Source: Bergeyella sp.
Lineage (GTDB): Bacteria > Bacteroidota > Bacteroidia > Flavobacteriales > Weeksellaceae
Length of the DNA: 64,000 nt
Assembly (NCBI GenBank): GCA_030263285.1
Contig: SZYB01000002.1
Location: 1 to 64,000, forward strand
Direction: 5' to 3'
This document shows, in pieces, positions 16,204 to 27,659 of the stretch (position 1 is its first letter; each line of letters opens with the position of its first letter). The notes below the pieces were generated by a model. The model was not told where the DNA came from. It did not search any database and saw only the letters and a program-made list of their open reading frames with translations. The position numbers and the translations under genes are program-made.

Positions 16204-18722
16204 TTTTTCTTAGGAGAAGTTTTAGTTGCAACCGTTTTTTTCTTTCTCTTTTTAAAAATTGTAGGATCCTGCTCAGAAATCCACTGCTTCACCTCGTCTA
16301 CAGAGACGTTTTTCAGAGCCTCCGCATCATATTTTTCCCCCAATGCAGTTTTAGGGATTTTGTACATCTTCTTACCATACCTCACAAAAGGCCCCCACCT
16401 TCCATTTTCTATAGAGATTTTTTCTTTTTCCCACTGCATGATATACCGATGAGCTTCTTTTTCCAGTTTGGCTTCTATCAACCCTTCAATATCATTTGGG
16501 GTCAGATTCTCAAAATCATATTTTTTTGACACACTGATGTAGAGGTTCCTGTACTTTATAAAAGGACCAAACCTCCCTGTCCCTTTAGTCACAGGCTCAC
16601 CTTTATAAACTGCTATGGGAATGTCACTCTCAAGCTTTTCTTCTATAATATTCTCTGCTCTCCCCTGATCTACAGAAAAAGGATCCTCACCTTTGGGTAA
16701 AGGAATAAAAACATCTCCATATTTCACATAAGGACCAAATCTGCCCACACCCACGGAAATACTCTTTCCTTTATAATCCGAAAGCGAAAAAGGAATTTTG
16801 AAAAGAGCCAGGGCTTCCTCCAAGTTGATCGTACTTACATTCTGACCGGGAAGAAGTGAAGCATAACGAGGCTTTTCCTCATCATCTTGAGAACCTATCT
16901 GTATCATGGGGCCATATCTCCCTATTCTCGCGTAGACTTGCTTGCCTGTCTTGGGGTCTTTACCCAAAAATCTTTCGCCCGTTGCCCGAGAGGCATGCTC
17001 TTCTACCTCTTCTATTTTTGGATGAAATTCCGTGTAGAAATTTTTCAGAACTCCTTTCCACTTCTCGGTACCCAATGCAATATCATCAAATTCCTGTTCT
17101 ACTTTGGCCGTAAACCCGTAGTCTAGAACTTCCTGAAAATTTCGAGTCAAAAAATCATTCACTATCTCCCCTATGTCGGTAGGTACAAATTTATTTTTGT
17201 CTCCACCGTATTTTTCCACAATAATGCCTTTGTGTATCTGGGAATTTTCTAATCTCAACTCTACTATTTCTCTCTCCAGGGGAACTATCTCTCGTTTGTC
17301 TACATACGCTCTGTTTTGTATGGTCTGTATGGTAGGAGCATAAGTGGAAGGCCTTCCTATACCTAATTCTTCCAACTTTTTTACGAGTCCGGCCTCCGTA
17401 TATCGGCTGCTCGGTTTAGTGTATTTCTCGGTAGCGATAATATTTTTGTACTTTAATTCCTCTCCCTGTTTTACTTTTGGAAGCGATTTCTCATCTTTTA
17501 CCTCACCCCCGCCTTGGGTTACCCCGTACACTTTCAGAAATCCATTAAAAACTATAACTTCCCCCTGTGCCTGAAAACTATGAGCCAAATGAGGACTGCC
17601 TATCTCCACGACCGTTTTTTCAATTTTTGCATTTTCCATCTGGGAAGCCAACGTACGTTTGAGAATAAGCTGATAAAGCTTATCCATCGCAGCATCTGGA
17701 ACAAAGGATACAGAAAAATTTGTAGGGCGTATGGCCTCGTGAGCCTCTTGTGCAGAAGCAGACTTGGTGGTATAATTTCTGGGTTTAGAATAGTTTTCTC
17801 CATACGTATCCACGATGAATTTCTTCGCCGCCTCTATGGCATCCTGAGAAAGATTTACGGAATCTGTTCTCATATAAGTAATGTATCCTTCTTCATAGAG
17901 ACGTTGGGCAATTCTCATGGTATGCGTAACACTATAGCCTAGTTTACCGGAGGCTTCCTGCTGGAGCGTAGAAGTAGTAAAGGGAGCAGAAGCAGAACGA
18001 AACCCCGGTTTCTTTTCTACGTCAAGCACCAGAAACGCAATATCTTTAGCCGAAGAAAGAAATTTTTCTGCCTCCTCTTCGGTAGAAAAATCTTTCTTAA
18101 GCTTTGCATAAATCTCCTGAGAGTGACGGGTAAGAAACACACCCTCTACCTTAAAAGCCACATTAGGACGAAACGCTCGGATCTCTTGTTCTCGCTCCAC
18201 GATGAGTCTTACGGCTACGGATTGTACTCTCCCGGCAGAAAGTCCGGCCTTCACCTTTTTCCAAAGCACGGGAGATATTTCAAAACCTACAATCCTATCC
18301 AGAACCCTACGGGCCTGTTGAGCGTTCACTAAATTTTCATTTATATCCCTAGGGTGCTCCAGCGCACTGAGAATAGCACTTTTGGTAATCTCATGGAAAA
18401 CGATTCTCTTTGTATTTTCTTTTTTTAATTTAAGTTCTTGCGCCAAGTGCCAAGCAATAGCCTCCCCCTCTCGATCTTCATCGGAGGCAAGCCATACTTT
18501 ATCCGCTTTTTTTACGGCTGCCTTTAGCTCGGTTACTATTTTTTTCTTATCTGCAGAAACTTCATACTGTGGAGTAAAAGTACTGAGATCAACACCCATC
18601 CCTTTTTTTGGTAAATCCCTTATATGCCCAAAACTGGATTTTACCTCATAATCTTTTCCCAGGTACCTTTGGATCGTTTTTGCTTTTGCGGGTGACTCTA
18701 CGATAACTAAATTTTTGGGCAT
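16200..18722 (-). CDS. topA: DNA topoisomerase I
   Basis: 840 residues from the ATG at 18722 (the longer frame begins with TTG). It relaxes negative supercoils through a 5'-phosphotyrosine intermediate. The N-terminal Toprim domain has PKNLVIVESPAKAKTIQRYL and the acidic SDEDREGEAIAWHL. The active-site region is EGYITYMRTDSVNLS. The C-terminus has four Gly-Arg-x-Gly-Pro repeats (GRYGPMIQIG, GRFGPYVKYG, GRFGPFIKY, GRWGPFVRYG) instead of zinc fingers, as in other Bacteroidota, and a Lys-rich end. It is divergent from ileS. Confidence 0.97.
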   Translation of the reverse strand: MPKNLVIVESPAKAKTIQRYLGKDYEVKSSFGHIRDLPKKGMGVDLSTFTPQYEVSADKKKIVTELKAAVKKADKVWLASDEDREGEAIAWHLAQELKLKKENTKRIVFHEITKSAILSALEHPRDINENLVNAQQARRVLDRIVGFEISPVLWKKVKAGLSAGRVQSVAVRLIVEREQEIRAFRPNVAFKVEGVFLTRHSQEIYAKLKKDFSTEEEAEKFLSSAKDIAFLVLDVEKKPGFRSASAPFTTSTLQQEASGKLGYSVTHTMRIAQRLYEEGYITYMRTDSVNLSQDAIEAAKKFIVDTYGENYSKPRNYTTKSASAQEAHEAIRPTNFSVSFVPDAAMDKLYQLILKRTLASQMENAKIEKTVVEIGSPHLAHSFQAQGEVIVFNGFLKVYGVTQGGGEVKDEKSLPKVKQGEELKYKNIIATEKYTKPSSRYTEAGLVKKLEELGIGRPSTYAPTIQTIQNRAYVDKREIVPLEREIVELRLENSQIHKGIIVEKYGGDKNKFVPTDIGEIVNDFLTRNFQEVLDYGFTAKVEQEFDDIALGTEKWKGVLKNFYTEFHPKIEEVEEHASRATGERFLGKDPKTGKQVYARIGRYGPMIQIGSQDDEEKPRYASLLPGQNVSTINLEEALALFKIPFSLSDYKGKSISVGVGRFGPYVKYGDVFIPLPKGEDPFSVDQGRAENIIEEKLESDIPIAVYKGEPVTKGTGRFGPFIKYRNLYISVSKKYDFENLTPNDIEGLIEAKLEKEAHRYIMQWEKEKISIENGRWGPFVRYGKKMYKIPKTALGEKYDAEALKNVSVDEVKQWISEQDPTIFKKRKKKTVATKTSPKKK

Positions 18723-18737
18723 ACTAAAAAATTTTTC

Positions 18738-18745
18738 CAAAATTA
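18738..18745 (-). promoter_or_regulatory. Possible -7 box for topA
   Basis: TAATTTTG on the minus strand fits TAnnTTTG and lies 15 bases before the topA ATG. No TTTG occurs at the right distance upstream. It overlaps the longer TTG-initiated frame, which favours the ATG at 18722. Confidence 0.35.
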
Positions 18746-18945
18746 GAGGTTTTTTATCTAAAACACTATTCTCTCACAAAAGTTCAGTCTTTTTTCGGGG
18801 AACAAAAAAAGGATAGAGTCTTTCGCAAAAGCCTTGTCAAACAGACTTTTGATTTGGCGATAAACATCCTTAAACAAAGGAATATTAAGATATTTTTACT
18901 TATATTCGCTGACCCGGATTCATCCGACAGAATTTAACCTACACG

Positions 18946-21900
18946 ATGAAAAAATTCAATGAATATAAAAAACTGGACCTAATAAAAATATCCCGGGATA
19001 TTGCAGATTTTTGGAAAAAAAATAACACTTTCAGAAAATCTGTAGATAACAGATCCGGAGCTGCCAAATTTGTTTTTTATGAAGGCCCCCCCTCCGCCAA
19101 CGGACTACCAGGCATCCATCACGTAATGTCTCGAACCTTGAAAGACATATTTTGCCGATTTCAGACCCAAAATGGGAAACAGGTCTTCCGAAAAGCCGGT
19201 TGGGATACCCATGGACTTCCCGTAGAGTTGGGAATAGAGAAAGAACTGGGCATCACAAAAGAAGATATCGGACACAAAATTTCTGTAAAGGACTATAATG
19301 CCGCGTGCAAAAATGCCGTAATGAGATATACCGATGTCTGGAATGACCTCACAGAAAAAATAGGCTACTGGGTAGATACGGAGCATCCCTACCTTACCTA
19401 TAAACCCAAATACATGGAAACGGTATGGTGGTTGTTAAAAGAGATTTACCAAAAAAATCTTCTCTACAAAGGCTACACTGTACAACCCTACTCTCCCAAG
19501 GCGGGTACGGGGCTCTCTTCTCATGAACTCAACCAGCCGGGAACTTATAAGGACGTAACAGACATTACGATTGTCGCGCAATTCCGGGCAAAAAAAGAAA
19601 CCTCCCCCCTGCTAAAAGACTATAAAGACGAGGTATATTTCTTAGCCTGGACCACTACGCCATGGACACTTCCCTCAAATACAGCGCTTGTCGTAGGAAA
19701 GGAAATAGACTACGTCTTGGTAAAAACCTATAACCAATATACTCACAAGACGATAAGTATAATTTTTGCAAAATCTCTGCTAAAAAAGCTTTTGGGTACA
19801 AAGTATACGGAAGGCACGGAAAAGGATCTGTCCGATTATCGGCCGGAGACCAAAATAATTCCCTACCAGATAATAAAAGAATTTAAGGGAAAAGAAATTT
19901 TAAACACAGTTTATGAACAACTAATCCCTTGGTTTTTTCCGGCAGAAAATCCGGACAAGGCATTTAGGGTTATTGCGGGAGATTTTGTCACTACAGAAGA
20001 GGGAACAGGAATTGTTCATTCGGCCCCCACCTTTGGGGCAGATGACGCACGAGTAGCAAAAGAAAATGGCGTCCCTCCTATGCGCATCAGAGACAAAGAT
20101 GACAACCTCATGCCATTGGTAGATCTTCAGGGCAAATTTGTAAAAGGAGAAAATGTACCCGAAATTTTTGCGGGGAAATATGTAAAAAACGAATACTATG
20201 ATGAGGGACATGCCCCCGAGAAATCTTGGGATGTGGAAATGGCAATCCTTCTTAAGACAGAAAACAAAGCTTTTAAGGTAGAGAAATATACCCACTCCTA
20301 CCCCCACTGTTGGAGAACCGACAAACCCATCCTCTATTACCCTTTGGATTCCTGGTTTATAAAAATGTCGGCACTTAAAGATAGATTGGTTACCCTTAAT
20401 ACTCAAATTAACTGGAAACCCAAATCTACCGGAGAAGGTCGCTTTGCCGGATGGCTAGAAAATATCAATGACTGGAATCTTTCCCGCTCCAGATACTGGG
20501 GAATTCCACTCCCCATATGGAGAACTGAAGACCTCAAAGAAGAAAGAATCATAGGATCCGTAAAAGAGCTGTACAATGAAATCGAAAAATCAATTGCCGA
20601 AGGCTTTATGAAAGAAAATCCTTTTTCCGGTTTTAAGGTAGGAGACATGAGTGAAGAAAATTATGCCAAAGTAGACCTCCACAAAGATACGGTAGATGAC
20701 ATTATTTTGGTTTCAGACACCGGAAAACCAATGAAAAGAGAACCGGATCTTATTGATGTTTGGTTTGATTCCGGCTCTATGCCCTACGCACAATTCCATT
20801 ATCCCTTTGAAAACAAAGAGCTCATAGACCGGAAAAAAATGTATCCTGCAGATTTTATTGCAGAAGGGGTAGACCAGACCCGGGGTTGGTTTTATACCCT
20901 GCATGCCATAAGTACAGCCGTTTTTGATTCCGTAGCTTATGAAAATGTAGTATCAAATGGTCTGGTGTTAGACAAGAACGGACAAAAAATGTCCAAAAGA
21001 TTGGGGAATGCAGTGGATCCTTTCGAAACACTGTCCACCTATGGACCCGACGCTACCCGCTGGTATATGGTTTCTAATGCAAATCCATGGGAAAATCTGA
21101 GGTTTGATATTGAAGGTATAGATGAGGTTCGAAGAAAATTTTTTGGAACACTCTACAATACCTATTCTTTCTTTGCACTTTATGCGAATGTGGATGGATT
21201 TTCTTATAAGGAACAGGATCTGGAAGAGCGCACAGAGATGGATCGCTGGATTCTGTCGGAATTGAATATCCTTATAAACGAGGTAAAAAGTTACTATGAA
21301 AACTATGAACCTACGAAGGCAACAAGGGCAATCAGCACTTTTGTGAATGACAACCTGAGTAACTGGTATGTACGCTTGTGCAGAAGACGTTTCTGGAAAG
21401 GAAATTATTCTCAAGATAAAATTTCTGCTTATCAGACCCTGTATACCTCTCTTATTACGGTAGCCAAGCTATCGGCTCCTATTGCTCCCTTTTTTATGGA
21501 CAAACTGTACAAGGATCTCAATGACGTGACCCAGAAAGAAAAAGCAGAAAGTGTCCACCTGAGCGATTTTCCCAAAACAGACCCTACAAAAATAGAGGAA
21601 GATCTAGTAGAAAAAACCCATCTTGCGCAGCAAATCACCTCCATGGTATTTTCCTTGAGAAAAAAAGAAAGTCTTAAGGTGCGCCAGCCGCTGCAAAGAA
21701 TTATGATCCCGGTGGTCGACAAAAAACTGGAAAGTCAGATTTTAGCGATGGCAGAACTCATAAAACAAGAAGTGAATGTAAAGGAAATAGAACTGATAGA
21801 CGCAGAGAAAGCAGGAGGGGTTTTGCTAAAACAAATACGACCCAATTTCAGATCTCTGGGACCCAAATTGGGAAAAGAAATGAAACCGATAACAGAGAAA

Positions 21901-22347
21901 ATCATAAAGATGGATCGCACACAAATCTCTGCTTTGGAAAAAGAAGGAAAAATAAAAATCTTAGGTTTTGATATCTCTCGGAACGATGTGGAAATTATCA
22001 CAAGGGAAATTCCGGGTTGGAAAGTAATTAACGAAGGAAGACTCACCGTCGCATTAGATATTACCCTTACCCAAAGCCTTATAGCAGAAGGAATCGCCAG
22101 AGAATTTGTAAACAGAATACAGAATTTACGAAAAGAGAAAAACTTTGATCTTACGGACAGAATAAAAATTATTTTGGAGGAAAATAGCACTTATAAAGAG
22201 GAACTTACAAGTAATGCAGAATACATCTGCAGAGAAGTCCTAGCAGGTGGAATAGAATTTGCTAGCTCACTAGAAACTTTTGAATTGATAGAGATTAATG
22301 AAGCAGCAATAAAAGTGGAAATAATAAGAAAAAAGAAGTTAACATAA
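18946..22347 (+). CDS. ileS: Isoleucyl-tRNA synthetase
   Basis: 1133 residues, the long class with a C-terminal DUF5915-type extension. The class I signature is GLPGIHHVMSRTLKD (HIGH variant at about residues 54-60), and the second signature is GQKMSKRLGN near residue 680, with Arg in place of the last Ser. WTTTPWTLPSNTALVVG marks the editing domain, and the CP region WDTHGLPVEL follows Rossmann start. The anticodon-binding domain has FVNDNLSNWYVRLCRRRFWKG. It starts a plus-strand group with the DksA-like gene, lspA and trpS. No clear TAnnTTTG promoter was found upstream. Confidence 0.97.
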   Translation: MKKFNEYKKLDLIKISRDIADFWKKNNTFRKSVDNRSGAAKFVFYEGPPSANGLPGIHHVMSRTLKDIFCRFQTQNGKQVFRKAGWDTHGLPVELGIEKELGITKEDIGHKISVKDYNAACKNAVMRYTDVWNDLTEKIGYWVDTEHPYLTYKPKYMETVWWLLKEIYQKNLLYKGYTVQPYSPKAGTGLSSHELNQPGTYKDVTDITIVAQFRAKKETSPLLKDYKDEVYFLAWTTTPWTLPSNTALVVGKEIDYVLVKTYNQYTHKTISIIFAKSLLKKLLGTKYTEGTEKDLSDYRPETKIIPYQIIKEFKGKEILNTVYEQLIPWFFPAENPDKAFRVIAGDFVTTEEGTGIVHSAPTFGADDARVAKENGVPPMRIRDKDDNLMPLVDLQGKFVKGENVPEIFAGKYVKNEYYDEGHAPEKSWDVEMAILLKTENKAFKVEKYTHSYPHCWRTDKPILYYPLDSWFIKMSALKDRLVTLNTQINWKPKSTGEGRFAGWLENINDWNLSRSRYWGIPLPIWRTEDLKEERIIGSVKELYNEIEKSIAEGFMKENPFSGFKVGDMSEENYAKVDLHKDTVDDIILVSDTGKPMKREPDLIDVWFDSGSMPYAQFHYPFENKELIDRKKMYPADFIAEGVDQTRGWFYTLHAISTAVFDSVAYENVVSNGLVLDKNGQKMSKRLGNAVDPFETLSTYGPDATRWYMVSNANPWENLRFDIEGIDEVRRKFFGTLYNTYSFFALYANVDGFSYKEQDLEERTEMDRWILSELNILINEVKSYYENYEPTKATRAISTFVNDNLSNWYVRLCRRRFWKGNYSQDKISAYQTLYTSLITVAKLSAPIAPFFMDKLYKDLNDVTQKEKAESVHLSDFPKTDPTKIEEDLVEKTHLAQQITSMVFSLRKKESLKVRQPLQRIMIPVVDKKLESQILAMAELIKQEVNVKEIELIDAEKAGGVLLKQIRPNFRSLGPKLGKEMKPITEKIIKMDRTQISALEKEGKIKILGFDISRNDVEIITREIPGWKVINEGRLTVALDITLTQSLIAEGIAREFVNRIQNLRKEKNFDLTDRIKIILEENSTYKEELTSNAEYICREVLAGGIEFASSLETFELIEINEAAIKVEIIRKKKLT

Positions 22348-22410
22348 TAGGACGCATGTGGGGGCAAGCAGTCTTCACCCTATGCAGAGATATGGAAAAA
22401 TTGAGTAATT

Positions 22411-22791
22411 ATGACAAATGAAAGAGTAAGATACAGTGATAAAGATTTGGCTTTTTTCCAAGAATTAATTCAGTCAAAAATAGAAAAAGCAGAAAAAGAT
22501 CTTTCGCTGATAAATGAGAACTTCGTAAACAATCAAAATAACGGTACAGACGATACTTCTCCTACTTTCAAAGCTTTTGAGGAGGGAGCGGAGACCTTAA
22601 GTAAAGAGCAGAATGCCATCCTGGCAAACAGACAAGAGAAGTTTATAAGAGATCTGAAACTCGCCCTTATACGCATAGAAAATAAAACCTATGGAGTATG
22701 TAGAGTGACAGGAAAGCTTATCCCAAAAGAAAGACTTATGGCCGTTCCACACGCTACCCTAAGTATTGAGGCAAAAAATATGCAACGATAG
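22411..22791 (+). CDS. DksA/TraR-family protein with degenerate zinc finger
   Basis: 126 residues. An N-terminal coiled-coil hairpin (about residues 10-80) is followed by NKTYGVCRVTGKLIPKERLM and AVPHATLSIEA. DksA binds the RNA polymerase secondary channel and works with ppGpp. Here the usual four-Cys zinc site is reduced to one Cys, a form common in Bacteroidota. So the fold is recognisable, but zinc binding and a DksA-like role are not certain. It lies 63 bases after ileS and 35 bases before lspA, in the same direction. Confidence 0.88.
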   Translation: MTNERVRYSDKDLAFFQELIQSKIEKAEKDLSLINENFVNNQNNGTDDTSPTFKAFEEGAETLSKEQNAILANRQEKFIRDLKLALIRIENKTYGVCRVTGKLIPKERLMAVPHATLSIEAKNMQR

Positions 22792-22826
22792 ATCATTTTC
22801 CGACTTTTGATTAAGCTCCTAATCTT

Positions 22827-23465
22827 TTGAAAAAAATTATTTTCACTACCTTGATTGTTCTGTTTATAGATCAAGCCAGTAAGTTTTATGTCAAAACCCA
22901 CTTTGAGTTGGGAGAGAGTCTGGCGGTTTTCTCTTGGTTCAAAATTACTTTTGTAGAAAATCCCGGCATGGCCTACGGAATTCATTTTGGAGGCTTATTA
23001 GGAAAATATCTTTTGGTAATTCTCAGACTGTTTTTGTGTATAATGATGATCGTCTATTTCAGAAAATGGATCAGAGGGAAAGCTTCAAATTTTCTTATTA
23101 TCCCTATGTCTATGATCTTTGCCGGAGCATTAGGCAACATTATAGACGGAATGTTTTACGGACTTATCTTTGACAAAGGAACCACTTATCAGGAATCAAT
23201 TGGCAGCTGGATAGAGTACTCGGGTATTGCAAAAATATCTTCTTTTGGCCACGGATATTCCTCCTTTATGAAAGGATGTGTAGTGGATATGCTGCATTTT
23301 CCTCTAATCAATTGGGTAGTCCCGAATAACTGGCCCGTAATAGGGGGAGGGAGAATAGAATTTTTTAAATACATTTTTAATATAGCAGACTCTTCTATTA
23401 CCGTAGGTGCCATATTTTTACTTCTATTCAGAAAAAAAGCTTTCCCCAAGGGATTAGATTTCTAG
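22827..23465 (+). CDS. lspA: Lipoprotein signal peptidase (signal peptidase II)
   Basis: 212 residues, four transmembrane segments. It cuts the signal peptide of lipidated prolipoproteins, including the lipoproteins predicted in this window. Conserved blocks are FIDQASKFYVKTHFELG, VENPGMAYG, GALGNIIDGMFYG (first catalytic Asp) and FNIADSSITVG (second catalytic Asp). A loop insertion between the last two blocks (about residues 115-160) is typical of Bacteroidota. The start is taken as TTG at 22827 because MKKIIFTTLIVLF aligns with the family N-terminus and no ATG is near. Confidence 0.95.
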   Translation: MKKIIFTTLIVLFIDQASKFYVKTHFELGESLAVFSWFKITFVENPGMAYGIHFGGLLGKYLLVILRLFLCIMMIVYFRKWIRGKASNFLIIPMSMIFAGALGNIIDGMFYGLIFDKGTTYQESIGSWIEYSGIAKISSFGHGYSSFMKGCVVDMLHFPLINWVVPNNWPVIGGGRIEFFKYIFNIADSSITVGAIFLLLFRKKAFPKGLDF

Positions 23466-23530
23466 CCAAAAAATCCTAAACTACTGCAACAAGCAAGCCT
23501 TTGGAGTATCTTTTTACTCTGAAAATTCAG

Positions 23531-23538
23531 TACTTTTG
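23531..23538 (+). promoter_or_regulatory. Possible -7 box for trpS
   Basis: TACTTTTG fits TAnnTTTG, 44 bases before the trpS ATG. The nearest TTTG is at 23500-23503, a 27-base spacer that is too long, so only the -7 element is supported. Confidence 0.4.
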
Positions 23539-23582
23539 TCCCTTGAAATCGGTATGAGTAACTTCTAACAAGGATAAAAAAT

Positions 23583-24551
23583 ATGTCTCGTATTCTCACA
23601 GGTATCCAAGCTACCGGAACTCCACACCTCGGAAATATATTGGGAGCTATCCTGCCTGCAATAGAGCTGGCCAAAAAAGAAGAGAATGAATCTTTTTTAT
23701 TCATTGCCAATCTACATTCTCTCACTCAAATAAAAGACGCCCGAATACTAAAAAATCACACCTACGAAATTGCAGCCGCTTGGCTTGCTTGTGGTTTAAA
23801 TACGGATAAGACGATATTTTACAGACAAAGTGATATTCCTGAAACATGTGAACTCGCCTGGTACCTCTCTTGTTTTTTCCCTTACCAAAGACTGACACTC
23901 GCCCATTCGTTTAAGGACAAAGCAGACCGACTAAGAGATATAAATACCGGGCTTTTTACCTATCCCATGCTTATGGCTGCAGATATACTACTGTACGATG
24001 CAGAAATAGTTCCTGTGGGGAAAGACCAGCTCCAGCATCTAGAAATGACAAGAGATGTAGCCATAAAGTTCAATAATAGCATGGGAAAAACCTTTGTAGT
24101 ACCCGAAGCCAAACTACAAGAAAACACAAAATATGTCCCAGGTACAGATGGACAAAAAATGTCTAAATCCAAGGGCAACATCCTAAATATTTTTCTTCCG
24201 GAAAAAGAACTGAAAAAACAAATTTTTTCTATAGAAACCGATTCAAAAACTTTGGAAGAGCCAAAAAATCCGGAAACCGACAAAATTTTTGCACTCTACA
24301 AACTCATCGCTTCGCAAGAACAAACACAAAACCTAAAAACAAAATACCTGGCAGGCCACTATGGTTACGGTCACGCAAAAAACGAGCTTCTAGAACTCAT
24401 CCTTACTCAATTCGCAAAAGAAAGAACACTTTTTGGAGAATATATGAGCAACCTCTCTTTATTGGAGAAAAAACTCGTGGAAGGTGCTAAAAAAGCGAGA
24501 GAGATCGCACAAAGTACCTTACAGAAAGTAAAGAAAAACCTGGGAGTTTAG
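23583..24551 (+). CDS. trpS: Tryptophanyl-tRNA synthetase
   Basis: 322 residues, standard length. It charges tRNA-Trp. Class I signatures are TGTPHLGNILGAI (HIGH variant near residue 12) and GQKMSKSKGN near residue 195. FPYQRLTLAHSFKDK and LMAADILLYDAEIVPVGKDQ are typical of the bacterial enzyme. It ends nine bases from the 3' end of eno on the other strand. No terminator is evident between these convergent genes. Confidence 0.97.
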   Translation: MSRILTGIQATGTPHLGNILGAILPAIELAKKEENESFLFIANLHSLTQIKDARILKNHTYEIAAAWLACGLNTDKTIFYRQSDIPETCELAWYLSCFFPYQRLTLAHSFKDKADRLRDINTGLFTYPMLMAADILLYDAEIVPVGKDQLQHLEMTRDVAIKFNNSMGKTFVVPEAKLQENTKYVPGTDGQKMSKSKGNILNIFLPEKELKKQIFSIETDSKTLEEPKNPETDKIFALYKLIASQEQTQNLKTKYLAGHYGYGHAKNELLELILTQFAKERTLFGEYMSNLSLLEKKLVEGAKKAREIAQSTLQKVKKNLGV

Positions 24552-24559
24552 CTTAAGTT

Positions 24560-25933
<1,374 letters not shown>

Positions 25934-25967
25934 TTATTTAAAAAAATATCCTTAATTTATAATAAGC

Positions 25968-26005
25968 AAGATACCCCCTCACAACATATTGTGAGGGGGT
26001 ATCTT
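25968..26005. terminator. Strong hairpin terminator after the paralogue array
   Basis: A perfect 17-bp stem (AAGATACCCCCTCACAA with its complement) and a CATA loop. It lies 22 bases past the stop of the last array gene (minus strand) and upstream of the eno promoter, so it insulates eno from the array. The T-run after it is weak (CTTATT). Confidence 0.8.
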
Positions 26006-26026
26006 ATTTGCCTTATACAAGTATTA

Positions 26027-26788
26027 TTATGAAACTCGTTTTATAGAAAAGAACGAAGAATCTCCGGTTCCTGTACTACCAGAACTTTGGGCTTTTATAG
26101 TAGCAGTACCATTAGATATAGCTGTCCTAAAAGAATAATTAACTCCCGGCAATAATTCTACAGTAGCCATAAGAGTATAGGTTTGCATTCCGTTTGCTGT
26201 GACAGGTGCTGTATATGAATCCTTTACTCGGGCGATCCATTTACCTGCAGTATCATCCCACACTCCTAATATTGGATCGCTGGTTTTACTAGAAGCATTG
26301 ATCTGCACATTTATTTTTATGTTATAAATTCCTCTTTCAACTACTGAAAAAACTCCATTATTCAGTTTATTTTCATTATCTACCAGTTTCTTATTAACCG
26401 GATTAATTATTTCCGGGCTGTTAGTCTTATTAATTGTAAAGTCTCCCGTCATTAATGCGGCAATTTCTTGAGCAATAAGAAAGTTCTTTCCATTAGAGAT
26501 CAAACTTCCTATCATATCCAGAGAAGGAACAATATCTTCCTTCGAAGTGGCTCGCAACACTCCTTTACTATCTGTTGTTAATATATTTTCTCCATTATAG
26601 GTTACCGGTTTTACAATGGAACGGATACGCATGGTCCCATTTACATCTAAAGTATTAGTAGGATTATTGGTGTTAATCCCCACTCCAACGGGATTATTAT
26701 TTTGTGCATAGATTACAACAGCATTGGCAAGAACTAATAAAATTAACAGTTGTCGCATTATTCTCATTATATTTGATGCATTTATCAT
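26027..26788 (-). CDS. Secreted C1q/TNF-like paralogue, array copy 3
   Basis: 253 residues. A signal peptide (MRIMRQLLILLVLANAVVIY within the first 30 residues) is followed by VGVGINTNNPTNTLDVNG, a head motif common in Bacteroidota surface and fibre-like proteins. The C-terminal 140 residues look like a beta-sandwich of C1q/TNF type: GVFSVVERGIYNIKINVQI, QTYTLMATVELLPGVNYSFR and FFSIKRVS at the end. It is about as similar to the two neighbours as they are to each other. The ATG at 26788 is listed; Met8 (26767) is also possible. No T9SS C-terminal signal was seen. Function unknown. Confidence 0.8.
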   Translation of the reverse strand: MINASNIMRIMRQLLILLVLANAVVIYAQNNNPVGVGINTNNPTNTLDVNGTMRIRSIVKPVTYNGENILTTDSKGVLRATSKEDIVPSLDMIGSLISNGKNFLIAQEIAALMTGDFTINKTNSPEIINPVNKKLVDNENKLNNGVFSVVERGIYNIKINVQINASSKTSDPILGVWDDTAGKWIARVKDSYTAPVTANGMQTYTLMATVELLPGVNYSFRTAISNGTATIKAQSSGSTGTGDSSFFSIKRVS

Positions 26789-26844
26789 TTGTTCATTTTT
26801 TTACTAATGAGTTAAATAAAAGTAAACTTCATTTAATTTTCATA

Positions 26845-27576
26845 TTATTTTATTCTTTTCACAAAAAAATAAGAAACAGGATTATCTCCGTTATCATCCT
26901 TCACGTGGGACTTTACCGTAACATTACCACTTGATCCATAGGCTCTAAATGAGTAATTTTTTCGAGGGGACAACTCAACAGTGGTAATAAGCGTATAGGT
27001 CTGATAGCCTTTATTACTTTTAGGTGCCGTAAAAAAGTCATTAGTTCTAGCAATCCATTTTCCTGTGCTTTCATCCCACAGACCTATCACAGGTCTGAAA
27101 TTTTTATCATGAGTTAATTGAGCATTGATAATAATCTGATAAGTTCCTCCTTCTGATACTGAAAACACCCCATTCTTAAGTGCATTTTCATTATCTATTA
27201 TTTTATTATTTATCGTTTTGATCACAGCAGTTTGTCTACCTGCTGTTCCTGTTGTAAAATCATTATCCATTGTTGCAGCAATTTCTTGAGCTACAATCAA
27301 TTTATTTCCATCAGAGATTACACTACCCGCTTTAGTAGGTGCTGGAACAATATTTTCTCTTTTTGAGGCAGACAAAACACCTCGACTATCCATAACAATT
27401 ATTCTCTCTCCAGTATAAGGGGTAGGACTCATCAGGGAGCGAACCCTTGTGATTCCGTTAACATCTAATGTATTTGTGGGGGCATCGGTATTAATACCAA
27501 CCTTCGAAGTATTTTGTGAATGGATTTCTATACCGCACAGAAGAAACACAAAAAACAAGAACGGTTTTGTCTTCAT
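26845..27576 (-). CDS. Secreted C1q/TNF-like paralogue, array copy 2
   Basis: 243 residues. Signal peptide MKTKPFLFFVFLLCGIEIHS, then KVGINTDAPTNTLDVNG, the shared NIVPAPTKAGSVISDG and LIVAQEIAATMDNDF region, and the beta-rich tail GVFSVSEGGTYQIIINAQL, PVIGLWDESTGKWIARTND, FTAPKSNKGYQTYTLITTVE, ending YFFVKRIK. All landmarks align with copies 1 and 3 without gaps longer than a few residues. It lies between them in the same direction. Assignment to the C1q/TNF fold is inferred from the strand pattern, not from a search. Confidence 0.8.
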   Translation of the reverse strand: MKTKPFLFFVFLLCGIEIHSQNTSKVGINTDAPTNTLDVNGITRVRSLMSPTPYTGERIIVMDSRGVLSASKRENIVPAPTKAGSVISDGNKLIVAQEIAATMDNDFTTGTAGRQTAVIKTINNKIIDNENALKNGVFSVSEGGTYQIIINAQLTHDKNFRPVIGLWDESTGKWIARTNDFFTAPKSNKGYQTYTLITTVELSPRKNYSFRAYGSSGNVTVKSHVKDDNGDNPVSYFFVKRIK

Positions 27577-27659
27577 CTTTTAGTTTTTGTATGATTTATA
27601 TCTATTAAATTTGCTTATTTCAAGCTTTGAAAAGCCACACGGCTGAATAACATAACATA

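Noticed and set aside
18780-18945. Regulatory leader or T-box before ileS
   Set aside because: No T-box sequence or terminator/antiterminator pair was seen, and T-box control is not known in Bacteroidota; only weak -7-like words are present.
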